A stretch of 64,000 nucleotides of DNA from Actinomycetales bacterium (lineage in GTDB: Bacteria > Actinomycetota > Actinomycetes > Actinomycetales > Dermatophilaceae): NCBI GenBank assembly GCA_016710645.1, contig JADJVI010000018.1:1-64000 (forward strand), in the 5' to 3' direction. Both the position numbers and the translations under genes were made by a program. Every line of letters begins with the position of its first letter. Position 1 is the stretch's first letter. The notes beneath the pieces were generated by a model. It was not told where the DNA came from, searched no databases, and was given only the letters and a program-made list of their open reading frames with translations. Below are positions 17,933 through 29,837 of the stretch, in pieces.

Positions 17933-18658
17933 TTGTCTGTTCGCTCTGCAGCTGGAGCCGGCCGTGCCTCGCGCCGACGCGGTCGCGCCATTGGTGCAGT
18001 GCTGGCCGAGCTGCAGCCAGAATTCCCCGACCTGACCATCTCCAAGATCCGCTTCCTTGAGGCCGAGGGGCTCCTGACCCCGGAGCGCACCGCATCGGGA
18101 TACCGCATGTATGCCGTGGCGGACGTCGAGCGTTTGCGCTACATCCTCAGCGCGCAACGAGACCGATTCTGGCCGCTCAAGGTCATTCGGGAGGCTCTCG
18201 ACGCTCTGGAGCGTGGGTTGACGCCGGGAGCCGACGTCACGCCCGCTGTCCCCGCGGAGACCGTGAGCCCCGAGCTGCCCGCGCCGAGCTCGCTCGTGGC
18301 CAGTGGCACGCTGCGGGTGACCCGCACCGAGCTCGCGCACGCCAGCAGGCTCGACGAAGAGTCCCTGAGCTCGCTGGAGTCCTACGGTCTGCTGCGGGCC
18401 GACGAGGCCGGCTACTTCGGAGAGGCAGACCTGGCCGTGGCCCGCGCGGCCGGAGCCCTCACGGCATACGGAATCGAGGCTCGGCACCTGCGACCGTTCC
18501 GCTCGGCGGCCGAACGCGAGGTCGCGCTCGTGCAGCAAGCGCTGGGTCCCAATGCGGGTGGTCGGGGCGACCACGGCGAGCACAGCGTGGCGGCCGAGGT
18601 GCTGCACCAGTGTTTGGCGCTGCACGCCGCGCTGGTGCGCGCGGAGTTCACCCGCTGA
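17933..18658 (+). CDS. MerR-family transcriptional regulator (Rv1828-like)
   Basis: 241 residues. The winged-helix DNA-binding part is close to the N-terminus (IGAVLAELQPEFPDLTISKI, RFLEAEGLLTPERTASGYRM), with YILSAQRDRFWPLKVIREAL following. A longer C-terminal region contains a second helical domain. TTG 17933 is chosen because GGGGGA lies just upstream and the length before IGAVL fits relatives. No metal-binding cysteines of classical MerR are seen; the ligand is unknown. Confidence 0.85.
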   Translation: MSVRSAAGAGRASRRRGRAIGAVLAELQPEFPDLTISKIRFLEAEGLLTPERTASGYRMYAVADVERLRYILSAQRDRFWPLKVIREALDALERGLTPGADVTPAVPAETVSPELPAPSSLVASGTLRVTRTELAHASRLDEESLSSLESYGLLRADEAGYFGEADLAVARAAGALTAYGIEARHLRPFRSAAEREVALVQQALGPNAGGRGDHGEHSVAAEVLHQCLALHAALVRAEFTR

Positions 18659-18712
18659 TCTCTGTCGACATCTGGCTGCGGAAGGCCTGCTCATCTGCGC
18701 GGTGATCCCGGG

Positions 18713-18718
18713 TAGCGT
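18713..18718 (+). promoter_or_regulatory. -10 box for the leaderless DUF151 gene
   Basis: TAGCGT, six-base spacer, then ATG 18725. No Shine-Dalgarno. Confidence 0.55.
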
Positions 18719-18724
18719 GAGGGA

Positions 18725-19213
18725 ATGATCCCCGTCGAGGTTCTGGGTGTCCGGGTGGAACTGCCCACCAACCAGCCGATCGTGGTCCTGCGCGAGCGAT
18801 CCGGCGACCGCTACCTGCCGATCTGGATCGGCGCCCCCGAGGCGAGCGCGATCGCCTACGCCCAGCAAGGTGTCACGCCGCCGCGCCCGCTGACCCACGA
18901 CCTCATTGGCCTGCTCCTGGACGGGCTGGGACATTCGCTGGAGGCAGTGCACATTGACGCGCTGCGCGACAAGGTGTTTTACGCGACGCTCATCATCGAC
19001 GGCAAGCCCATCGAATGTCGCCCGAGTGATGCCATCGCGGTCGCGCTGCGCACCCAGACCCCGATATCGGTCGCCGAGGCTGTCCTCGACGAGGCCGGGA
19101 TTGCCATGGCGCCCGAGGAGGACGACGAAGTCGAAAGATTCCGGGAGTTCCTCGACCAGGTGTCGCCTGAGGATTTCGAAGCGCCCCAGGATCCTGGCGC
19201 GGGGGAATCGTGA
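18725..19213 (+). CDS. Bifunctional nuclease family protein (DUF151)
   Basis: 162 residues beginning MIPVEVLGVRVELPTNQPIV with LPIWIGAPEASAIAYAQQG and VHIDALRDKVFYATLIIDG, the DUF151 core. Plant and bacterial members have been described as RNase/DNase enzymes, but the bacterial role is open. The C-terminus is acidic. The position between two MerR genes matches Rv1829. Probably leaderless. Confidence 0.88.
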   Translation: MIPVEVLGVRVELPTNQPIVVLRERSGDRYLPIWIGAPEASAIAYAQQGVTPPRPLTHDLIGLLLDGLGHSLEAVHIDALRDKVFYATLIIDGKPIECRPSDAIAVALRTQTPISVAEAVLDEAGIAMAPEEDDEVERFREFLDQVSPEDFEAPQDPGAGES

Positions 19214-19235
19214 CCATTGAAGAGCCATTACTCGA

Positions 19236-19248
19236 CCTCAAGTTGAGG
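19236..19248. promoter_or_regulatory. Palindrome in the promoter of the second merR gene
   Basis: CCTCAAGTTGAGG is a perfect 6-1-6 inverted repeat in the 262-bp gap before merR. MerR-family operators such as SoxR boxes have this CTCAA/TTGAG form, so autoregulation is plausible. No clear -10 with the 19-bp MerR spacing was seen. Confidence 0.4.
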
Positions 19249-19475
19249 TTTACGTTACGCCTGTGACGTCTGCGACACGCGGGACTGAAGGTGAAGCGGT
19301 GATTGACGCTAGGCTCAGCGGGCCGTACCGTCGACCCAGGAAGTGCACCGCTGTAACTACACCCGACGTATGCCGTGCCAGTCAGGCGGCTCGTGGGGTT
19401 GCCGCGGCAGCACCTGAACCAGCTTGATCGCAACCAGACCGCCAGCTCGGCCCGCAGCCTCATCAGGAGGGCGTC

Positions 19476-20045
19476 GTGACCGCCACTAACCCGGCACCTC
19501 GTGCCCTGGGCGCTGCCCAGGGAATGCTGTTCGACGCCGATCTGCCGGTGCTCAACCCCGAGGACGGCTACCGCGGCCCCACCGCCTGCCGCGCCGCCGG
19601 CATCACCTACCGGCAGCTCGACTACTGGGCCCGCACCGGCCTGGTGGAGCCCTCCGTGCGTTCGGCTGGCGGATCTGGCACCCAGCGCCTCTACGGCTTC
19701 CGCGACATCCTCGTGCTCAAGGTGGTCAAGCGACTGCTCGACACCGGCGTCTCACTGCAGCAGATCCGGACCGCGATCGAATGCCTGCGAGAGCGCGGCG
19801 TTGAGGACCTCGCCCAGATCACCTTGATGAGTGACGGCGCGACCGTCTACGAATGCACCTCGGCCGACGAAGTCATCGACCTGCTGCAAGGCGGCCAGGG
19901 CGTCTTCGGGATCGCCCTCGGGCGGGTCTGGCGCGAAGTCGAGGGGTCGCTGTCCGAGCTGCCCAGCGAACGCGCTGAAGAGGAACGACTGACCAACGCT
20001 GCCGACGAGCTGTCAGCGCGGCGGGCCGCCCGGCGGATGGCCTGA
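19476..20045 (+). CDS. MerR-family transcriptional regulator (Rv1830-like)
   Basis: 189 residues. HTH region: GPTACRAAGITYRQLDYWAR, then TGLVEPSVRSAGGSGTQRLY; a coiled dimerisation helix follows (LLDTGVSLQQIRTAIECLRE). GTG 19476 has AGGAGGG five bases upstream. Long upstream gap with a palindrome. Located directly before the gcvP riboswitch as in mycobacteria; targets unknown. Confidence 0.88.
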   Translation: MTATNPAPRALGAAQGMLFDADLPVLNPEDGYRGPTACRAAGITYRQLDYWARTGLVEPSVRSAGGSGTQRLYGFRDILVLKVVKRLLDTGVSLQQIRTAIECLRERGVEDLAQITLMSDGATVYECTSADEVIDLLQGGQGVFGIALGRVWREVEGSLSELPSERAEEERLTNAADELSARRAARRMA

Positions 20046-20119
20046 TCCGTTCCGCTCCCCGCGCATCGCTGTCGGGTGAGCACACCCGGACGGTAGACTG
20101 CGACCCGCCACTCACGCCT

Positions 20120-20240
20120 GCGCGGGAGAGTCCCGGCCGATAACAATCGACGGGCGCCGAAGGGGCAACTACCCCGGAACCTCTCAGGCCAACGGACCGC
20201 TCAGGAAGGCAACTCTGAGGGACGCTGCCGTCCGACAGAG
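20120..20240 (+). ncRNA. Glycine riboswitch upstream of gcvP
   Basis: GCGGGAGAG starts P1; the conserved core GCGCCGAAGGGGCAACTACC and CCTCTCAGGCCAACGGACCG follow, the hallmark of gcv-type glycine aptamers. A further stem (CTCAG/CTGAG, about 20200-20218) and GGGACGC paired with GCGTCCC (about 20218-20250) make a candidate expression platform just before the gcvP ribosome-binding site. One full aptamer is seen rather than the common tandem. Predicted to switch gcvP on with glycine. Confidence 0.85.
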
Positions 20241-20281
20241 GGGGCGTCCCATCGGTCCACGTTGATGTGTCGGAGGCCCCG

Positions 20282-23161
<2,880 letters not shown>

Positions 23162-23279
23162 CCCACCCGGTCCGCGAGTGCCGAGACCCAATCGGAACCC
23201 GGTAATGCTGCCAGCAAGCCCCCTGGGGTGAGTATGGTCGGGCCTGCTGATGGGGGATTTCCTGCTGAGGAGAACGTGC

Positions 23280-25391
23280 GTGGCGAAGAAGGGTAAGAAG
23301 GGCAAGTCCAAGCCGAAGGTGGACGCCCGCCCTGCCCCGGAGGTTGTGGTCCCGGCGCAGCTGAGGCCCCGGCGCGCGCTGGATTACGACCTCGATCGGC
23401 AGACCGAACACATGGCGGTGTCGGCGCTGCGATCCGCCGCGCCGGGGCTGGAGTACCTCTTCACGCGCTACCCACGCAAGTGGCTGCGCAAGGACGTCAT
23501 CGCGGGTGTCGCGGTCGCGGCATACCTGGTGCCGCAGGTCCTTGCCTACTCCGCGATCGTCAACGTGCCGCCTGTCGCGGGCCTGTGGAGCGCGCTCGCT
23601 GCGATCGTCGCGTATGCCGTGATGGGCGGCTCCCGGGTGCTGTCGGCTGGTCCAGAGTCGACCATCGCCCTGATGGCCGGCGCGGCGATCGCACCGATGG
23701 CGGGTGGCAACCCGGAGCGAGCGCTGTCGCTCTCGGCGGCCCTCTGCCTCGTGGTGGCCGGCTGGTGCCTGATCGCCCGAGTGCTGCGGGCCGGAATCGT
23801 CGTCGAACTACTCTCGCAACCCCTGCTCGTCGGTTACCTCGCCGGTGGAGCTGTGCTCATGATCGTGGGACAGCTCGGTAAGGTCACGGGCACCAAGGTG
23901 TCCGGCGAGAGCATCGTCGACCAGATTCAGTCGTTCCTGTCGGTCGTGGGGAATACCAAGCCGCTGACCTTGGCTGTTGGCGTGTCGACCCTCGTCCTCA
24001 TCCTCGTGTTGCGCAAGGTCAGCCCGGCACTGCCGGCGCCTCTCATCGCCGTCGCTCTCGCGACGGCAACATCTGCGCTGCTGGGGTTGGCCGACCAGGG
24101 GGTTGCCATTGTCGGCCAGGTGCCGTCCGGCCTGCCGATGCCACACCTGCCCAATGTCAGCATGTCCGATGTCAACGCCCTCATCCTGGCGGGGCTCGGG
24201 GTCGCGGTTGTGGGCTACAGCGACAACATGCTCATCGCCAGGGGCTTTCCCGCACCGCTGGAGGAGGGGGAGACCAAGGCCGATGTGCGGGTCGATCCCC
24301 AGAAGGAGCTCGTCGCCCTGGCCGGCGTCCAGGCCGCCATCGGGTTCTTCAGTGGCTATCCGGCGTCGTCGTCCGGGTCGCGCACCGCCCTGGCGATCGC
24401 GTCGGGCGCGCGCAGCCAGGTCTATTCGCTCGCTGCGGGGGTCTGCATCATCGCGGTGCTCTTCTTCGCCGGTCCGCTCATCTCGGCCCTGCCGCAAGCG
24501 GCTTTGGGCGCGGTGGTCTTCTATGCCGCCGGCAAACTCGTGTCGATCCCGGAGTTCCGCCGACTGTGGAACTTCCGCCGCCGCGAACTCGTCCTCGCCG
24601 TGGTCACCATGCTTGGCACCGTCGTTATCGGCATCCTCGCCGGCGTCGTGCTGGCGATCGCCATCAGCCTGCTGGAGATGACCCACCGCCTGGCCCGGCC
24701 ACACGAAGGCGTGCTGGGTCGTGTTCCGGGGTTGCCTGGAATGCACGATGTGGCGGACTACAAGAAGGCCCGCACCATCCCTGGGTGCATCTTCTACCGC
24801 TACGACGCTCCGCTGTTCTTCGCCAACATCGGCGACCTACGCGAGCGGGTCGAGAACGTCATCGCGCAGGAGAACGCAGCGTTCCCGGAAAGCCCGGTGC
24901 GGTGGTTCATCCTCAATGTCGAGGCCAATGTCGAAGTCGATGTCACCGCCGCGGACGGGCTGCGCGAGCTCGCCCAAGAGTTGGCGGCCCGCGGTATCGA
25001 CCTGGGCTTGGCACGGGTCAAACTTGACCTCTACGAACCCCTGGACCGCGCCGGCGTCATCGACGTCATCGGTAAGGACATGCTCTTCGCCACGCTTCCA
25101 GTCGCGGAGAAGGCCTATCTCACCTGGGCCGCCTCCCAACTGCCGGTCGAGGCGCCAGAGCCCGAGCCCGAGGCCCCCGAGGAGGCGGAGGAGCCCGACC
25201 TGCTGCCCTGGGAGCGACCCGACGAGGACGACCTGACCGATCCTGCCCCGACCGGTGTCGATCCTGGCTCTGCCGAGGAACGGATCGAGATCGACAGCAC
25301 GGCGCCAACGGCCTCGGAACCACCGAAAACCTCTTCGACACCGGTGAGTCCCTTATCCGCCGACCCTGGGCACGTCACCCAGTGGCCCTGA
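23280..25391 (+). CDS. SulP-family anion transporter with STAS domain
   Basis: About 703 residues. The basic N-terminus (KKGKKGKSKPK) is followed by a SulP core of some 10-12 membrane spans with the family entry stretch AYLVPQVLAYSAIVNVPPVAGL and GGSRVLSAGPESTIALMAG. A STAS domain follows (TIPGCIFYRYDAPLFFANI through VEVDVTAADGLRELA), then an acidic Pro/Glu tail of about 85 residues. Sulfate, bicarbonate or other anions are possible substrates; there is no sulfate-assimilation neighbour. GTG 23280 is chosen for its AGGAGA at six bases. TATGGT at 23233-23238 may be the -10. Confidence 0.85.
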   Translation: MAKKGKKGKSKPKVDARPAPEVVVPAQLRPRRALDYDLDRQTEHMAVSALRSAAPGLEYLFTRYPRKWLRKDVIAGVAVAAYLVPQVLAYSAIVNVPPVAGLWSALAAIVAYAVMGGSRVLSAGPESTIALMAGAAIAPMAGGNPERALSLSAALCLVVAGWCLIARVLRAGIVVELLSQPLLVGYLAGGAVLMIVGQLGKVTGTKVSGESIVDQIQSFLSVVGNTKPLTLAVGVSTLVLILVLRKVSPALPAPLIAVALATATSALLGLADQGVAIVGQVPSGLPMPHLPNVSMSDVNALILAGLGVAVVGYSDNMLIARGFPAPLEEGETKADVRVDPQKELVALAGVQAAIGFFSGYPASSSGSRTALAIASGARSQVYSLAAGVCIIAVLFFAGPLISALPQAALGAVVFYAAGKLVSIPEFRRLWNFRRRELVLAVVTMLGTVVIGILAGVVLAIAISLLEMTHRLARPHEGVLGRVPGLPGMHDVADYKKARTIPGCIFYRYDAPLFFANIGDLRERVENVIAQENAAFPESPVRWFILNVEANVEVDVTAADGLRELAQELAARGIDLGLARVKLDLYEPLDRAGVIDVIGKDMLFATLPVAEKAYLTWAASQLPVEAPEPEPEAPEEAEEPDLLPWERPDEDDLTDPAPTGVDPGSAEERIEIDSTAPTASEPPKTSSTPVSPLSADPGHVTQWP

Positions 25392-25407
25392 CGCTATGCC
25401 AGGTGGT

Positions 25408-28400
25408 TCAGGCCGGCATACCGACGACGGAGACCGAAGATCCCTGAGTCGACTTGTGGACGCGAAGCTGGGTGGGGATGCGCGATCGCAGATCGACGAC
25501 ATGGCTCACCACTCCGACGGCGCGACCGCCGTCGCGTAGCGTGTCGAGGATCTCCATGACGTGTTCGAGGCTCTCCTCGTCGAGCGTGCCGAAACCCTCG
25601 TCGATGAAGAGCGTCTGCAGGTCGAACCCGCCGCTCTCCTGACGCACCGCGTCGGCCAGTCCCAAAGCCAGCGCCAAGGACGCCATGAACGACTCTCCTC
25701 CGGAGAGGGTCGCGGGGTCGCGGGTGCGTCCCGTCCAGAGGTCGTGGACGACCAACCCGAGGCCACTGCGGCGACCGTGGGAGGCCACGTCGTCGGTGTG
25801 GGCCAACCGGTATCGACCTGCGCCGATGCTCACGAGCCGCTCGTTGGCCAAGTCGACGACCCGCTCCAACCGTCCGGCCAAGACGAAGGCGGACAGCCGC
25901 ATACGCAATGCGTTGTCCGACGCGGTGCCGCCAACGGTCGCGGCGAGCCGGCTGAAATGTTCATCGTCGACGCGCCGGTCGCGGCGGGCCTGGGCACGCT
26001 CGGTCACCTGGGAAGCACGTTCTGCCACTTCCCGACAGGCCAGTTCTGCGCCTGACACCGCGGCCGCAGCCTGGGCTCGAGCGTTCTTGGCCTTTTCGGC
26101 GAGCGACCGGGCCGCGGCGATGTCGACCGGCCCCGCGTTAAGGGCCGACTCGACGGCGGCTTCGGCGAGGATCGCCTCGGCAACGCTGCGGGCGTCGCGG
26201 GCTGCCTGAACGATGTCAGTCAACTCCTGCACTCGCGATCGCGGCAGCAGGGCCTCCGCGGCGAGCTGCACACTCTCGAAACCGACTGCAGCGCACTCGT
26301 CAGCGGCTCGACGGGCCGCGCGGGTGACCTCCTCGGTCCGGTCGCGGACGAGGGCAGCTGCCACAACCGCGCCGTCCAGGGCATCCCGAACGGCGCGGTG
26401 ACGTGCCACCACTGACGCAACCTCGCTCGTCAGGTCGGCGGCGCTCTCATCGAGGCTGTGGATCACCCCAGCAGTCTCAGCGCTCAAGACGCCCCCCGAC
26501 GCCGCGAGCACCTCGGCGACCGAGCCGTCCGCTCGGGAGCTCGTAGAGCACGGGCACTGGCCGGCGTGGGCCTCCAGGCTGGCGCCAAGCCGAGCGACAA
26601 TCTCGGTGCCGGTGTGTGCCGCTGCCGCAAGGAGCGCTTGGTGCCCGTCAACCCTGGAGCGCCGCGCCTCCGCAGCGGCGACGGCACGGTTGCGGGCTGT
26701 GTGTTGATCCGCCAGGTCCTGTTTGGCCGCGACCAGAGCCGCGGCGGCTGTCTGCGCATCGTCCACGGCTTGTTGCGCCGCTCGAACGAGCTCGGCCATC
26801 TGCTGCGGCGGTGGCTCGGGACTACCAACCTGGGCGAGCAGGCCGGTGATACGCCCTGAGTAGCCCGCCTGCCGGATGGACAGGTCGTGCGCCATGGACT
26901 GTGCCTCGTCGAATCGACGTTGCGCCTGTGCCACGTCCTCAGCGTGGACTCCGGCGGTCCGCAGGGCCGGGGTGGGATGCTCCGGCGCCCCGCAGACCGG
27001 ACAGGGCTCACCGTCGACCAGATCGGTGGCCAGTTCTCCGGCCATAGCAGCGATGCGCCGCTCCTGCACGTCCAGGAGGTCCTGTGCGGCCTGGCCAGCC
27101 TCGCTCATGGCGGCGTCAATCGTGGGAAGCAAGGCATGGGCCTTCGCCCGTAGGTCCTGCAGCTCGGTCACGGCTGCCGCACGCGCCGACAGGATGGCCA
27201 ACCTGTCCGTGGCCGCTGGGAGAGTTTGGGCGGATGCGGTCAGCTCGTCACAGCGGCGCTGTGTGTCGGCAATTCTCTCGTCCAGGGTCGCCTGCATTGA
27301 CGCAGCGGTCCGGGATTCGGCCACGAGGGTGCTGAGCTCACTCGCGAAGCGGGCCTGCTGCGCGACGGCGGTCGTGAGGGCGCTAGCCACCCGCGAGATC
27401 TCGGCAACACTGTCGTCGTTCCCGGTAACCGCGGCGAACAGCGCGTCGAGCTCGATGCCAGCCCGGGCCAAGAATCCCGCCGCGGCTACGACGTCGGTCT
27501 GGGATATGAAGGCTGCCTCCGCCGCGGCGGCAGCCTGCTCGGCGTCGCGCAGTGCTCGGAGGTCGCCGGCGACCGACTCGGCTCGGGTATGCCGTGAGAG
27601 CAGCTCGGTGGCGACGGCCACCTGGGCAGCGCCCTGGGTCAGTTGCTCCATGACCTCGCGTGCACGCCAGCCGCGACGGTATGCCTCGTCTCTCATGAGC
27701 AGGCGCTGCAGGCGTGCGTCGGCGTCGTCCGACGTCCCGATCGCCTGGTCGTGGTGAATCTGCGCTTCGCCAGCATGGCGGTGCAGTGCTCCGACGAGCT
27801 CGCTGACGGCGCCAGCGACGGCTTCCGGTTCGATCTCGAACCAGGACGTTGGCGCCGGCAGAACCTCGCGTGGCAGTCGAGCGACGGCATCCTCCACACG
27901 CTGCACCGCGGTGGCGTAGTCCTGCTCGGCGACCGCCCGGTCCAGGCCCGCCTGGTGAGCCCGATCGGCGAGCCACTTCTCGACTTGCTGATAGCGACTC
28001 ACGTCGAAGAGGGTGCCCAGCAGGGCGCGACGCTCCTCGGGTGCCGCCCGCAAGAACGCCGCGAAATCACCCTGTGGGAGCAGGACGACCCGGCTGAACT
28101 GCTCCAGTCCGAGTCCGACGACGTCGCGAATCTCGCGGCCTACCTCCGGTGCCTTGGTCGAGATGGTTGCCCACCGGCCCGCGGCCTCGAAAGCCTCCAG
28201 TTGCACCAGGCTCGGCACCACCGTGACACCGTTGCCGCGCAGCTTGGCGCGCTCTTGCTCAGGAGCACGGGTGACACGCAGTCGACGGGAGCCGACCGTG
28301 AATTCCAGACTGACGCTCGTGCGGACGTCCGACATGGCGTGATCACTGCGTAAGGACCGTCCCGCTGGGCGCCCCCCAGGGACATCGGCATACAGGGCGA

Positions 28401-28548
28401 AGCAGATCGCGTCGAGGATGGAGGTCTTGCCGCCACCGGTCGGACCCTGGATGAGGAAAATGCCCGCCTGCCCCAGCGCGTCGAAATCGACCTCGATGCG
28501 ATCGGCGAAGGGACCGAAGGCGTAGGCCGTGAGGCGGTGGAGTTTCAT
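25408..28548 (-). CDS. sbcC: Exonuclease subunit SbcC
   Basis: Rad50-like ATPase of the SbcCD (Mre11-Rad50) nuclease that processes hairpins and DNA ends. 1,046 residues: Walker A GPTGGGKTSILDAI near residue 35, two long Ala/Arg-rich coiled coils, the zinc hook CPVCG near residue 515, and at the C-terminus the signature LSGGESFMASLALALGLADA with Walker B LFIDEGFGTLDEES. It overlaps sbcD by four bases. It converges with the SulP gene with a 16-bp gap. Confidence 0.95.
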   Translation of the reverse strand: MKLHRLTAYAFGPFADRIEVDFDALGQAGIFLIQGPTGGGKTSILDAICFALYADVPGGRPAGRSLRSDHAMSDVRTSVSLEFTVGSRRLRVTRAPEQERAKLRGNGVTVVPSLVQLEAFEAAGRWATISTKAPEVGREIRDVVGLGLEQFSRVVLLPQGDFAAFLRAAPEERRALLGTLFDVSRYQQVEKWLADRAHQAGLDRAVAEQDYATAVQRVEDAVARLPREVLPAPTSWFEIEPEAVAGAVSELVGALHRHAGEAQIHHDQAIGTSDDADARLQRLLMRDEAYRRGWRAREVMEQLTQGAAQVAVATELLSRHTRAESVAGDLRALRDAEQAAAAAEAAFISQTDVVAAAGFLARAGIELDALFAAVTGNDDSVAEISRVASALTTAVAQQARFASELSTLVAESRTAASMQATLDERIADTQRRCDELTASAQTLPAATDRLAILSARAAAVTELQDLRAKAHALLPTIDAAMSEAGQAAQDLLDVQERRIAAMAGELATDLVDGEPCPVCGAPEHPTPALRTAGVHAEDVAQAQRRFDEAQSMAHDLSIRQAGYSGRITGLLAQVGSPEPPPQQMAELVRAAQQAVDDAQTAAAALVAAKQDLADQHTARNRAVAAAEARRSRVDGHQALLAAAAHTGTEIVARLGASLEAHAGQCPCSTSSRADGSVAEVLAASGGVLSAETAGVIHSLDESAADLTSEVASVVARHRAVRDALDGAVVAAALVRDRTEEVTRAARRAADECAAVGFESVQLAAEALLPRSRVQELTDIVQAARDARSVAEAILAEAAVESALNAGPVDIAAARSLAEKAKNARAQAAAAVSGAELACREVAERASQVTERAQARRDRRVDDEHFSRLAATVGGTASDNALRMRLSAFVLAGRLERVVDLANERLVSIGAGRYRLAHTDDVASHGRRSGLGLVVHDLWTGRTRDPATLSGGESFMASLALALGLADAVRQESGGFDLQTLFIDEGFGTLDEESLEHVMEILDTLRDGGRAVGVVSHVVDLRSRIPTQLRVHKSTQGSSVSVVGMPA

Positions 28549-29708
28549 GCGACACCCCTGGCGACGCCGCGTTCGTCAGCCGATTGGGCAGCCCCGATGC
28601 GGGTGGCGTCGAGCGCGGAGGCGAGTGCCGCGCGCTCCTGGTCGGTGGCCGACACCCCGCGAACGTGAGTCAGAAAGTCCAGACAAATCTCCAACTCGCT
28701 GCGTCCGCCCCGAGTGCGCGCGGCATACCGGATCGACTCGATGACCACACCCTGCGGATCGAAGCGCAGATCGAGCAGGTGCGGGAAACGACGGCGCAAG
28801 CGGTCCCAGGCACCGGTGGGGCGCAGCGGGTCGGTGAGGTGGACCTGACACCACGCATCCTCGGCCCACGCGTGCGCCCGATCGGTGAGCAGGTCGTCCA
28901 GGAGCCCACGCAAGACGGCCATCGGCCTGACAACCGGGGTTTCGTGCACCTGCACGAGCGGTATGCCGTCGCGCAACTCCACGACAGACACCGACTTCGC
29001 GTCTCCCGCCTCCCCGAAGTCCATGGCCCACGGAGAGCCGCTGTAGCGGACCTGGTCGGACACCCACTGCGGCCGATGGAGGTGACCGAGGGCGGCATAC
29101 CCGAATGGCTGGAAGATCGCGGCCGGCACCGCCGAGACCCCGCCGACCGAGATATCGCGCTCCGAGGCACTGGTCACCGAACCGGCGACGAACGCGTGGG
29201 CCATGACCACGGTCTGGCGGGGGTCTGCCAGCGTGACCTGCGGAAGGTGCGCGAGCGCGGCCCGCAGGACGTCTGCGTGCGTCGCCTGCTGGACCCCGAG
29301 AGCACTCGTGACGAGCGACGGCTCGAGATAGGGCACCGGGTGGATCACGGCGTCGCCGACACGGATTGGTCGACCGATGCCATCCACGTGGGTGCGTATG
29401 TGCAACCCCGCCCGCTCCAACAGCCCGGCAGCGAAGCCCAGTCGGATTGCCGAATCGTGATTGCCGCTGGCCAGGACCACCTGGGCGCCGGTGTCGACCA
29501 GGCGAGTGACCGCGTCGGAGAGCAACTCCACGGTGTCGGGGGAGGGCAGCGCACGATCGTAGATGTCCCCGGACACCACCACAGCCTCGACCGATTCGGC
29601 GCGGACCAGATCGACCAACCAGTCGAGGAATTGAGCTTGGGCATCGATCATCCCCACCGAGTGCAGCGACCGGCCCAGGTGCCAGTCGGAGGTGTGGATG
29701 AAGCGCAT
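28545..29708 (-). CDS. sbcD: Exonuclease subunit SbcD
   Basis: Mre11-like metallophosphoesterase, 387 residues. Metal ligands are visible in order: HTSDWHLGR (D8, H10), SGDIYDRALP, LASGNHDSAIRL, VMAHAFVAG and LGHLHRPQ. First gene of the sbcDC operon. It appears leaderless: on the minus strand TAGCCT stands six bases before the ATG. It is divergent from the GCS2-type ligase gene. Confidence 0.95.
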   Translation of the reverse strand: MRFIHTSDWHLGRSLHSVGMIDAQAQFLDWLVDLVRAESVEAVVVSGDIYDRALPSPDTVELLSDAVTRLVDTGAQVVLASGNHDSAIRLGFAAGLLERAGLHIRTHVDGIGRPIRVGDAVIHPVPYLEPSLVTSALGVQQATHADVLRAALAHLPQVTLADPRQTVVMAHAFVAGSVTSASERDISVGGVSAVPAAIFQPFGYAALGHLHRPQWVSDQVRYSGSPWAMDFGEAGDAKSVSVVELRDGIPLVQVHETPVVRPMAVLRGLLDDLLTDRAHAWAEDAWCQVHLTDPLRPTGAWDRLRRRFPHLLDLRFDPQGVVIESIRYAARTRGGRSELEICLDFLTHVRGVSATDQERAALASALDATRIGAAQSADERGVARGVA

Positions 29709-29714
29709 GTCCCG

Positions 29715-29720
29715 AGGCTA
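29715..29720 (-). promoter_or_regulatory. -10 box for leaderless sbcD
   Basis: Minus-strand TAGCCT, spacer CGGGAC, then ATG at 29708. Confidence 0.6.
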
Positions 29721-29825
29721 GAGGGGGCCACCGACAGGGTCTGGGAAGCGCGTCGGCGTGCCCGCCGAGAGCGCCGTGGCAAGTCGGGTGAAGGCGACCC
29801 GTCGCGCGGACCTGGCCGGACGGCA

Positions 29826-29831
29826 TACTCT
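29826..29831 (+). promoter_or_regulatory. -10 box for a leaderless ligase gene, built into an ACGGCATAC word
   Basis: ACGGCATAC (29820-29828) continues into TCT, giving the hexamer TACTCT; spacer CCCGCC; ATG 29838. Confidence 0.6.
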
Positions 29832-29837
29832 CCCGCC

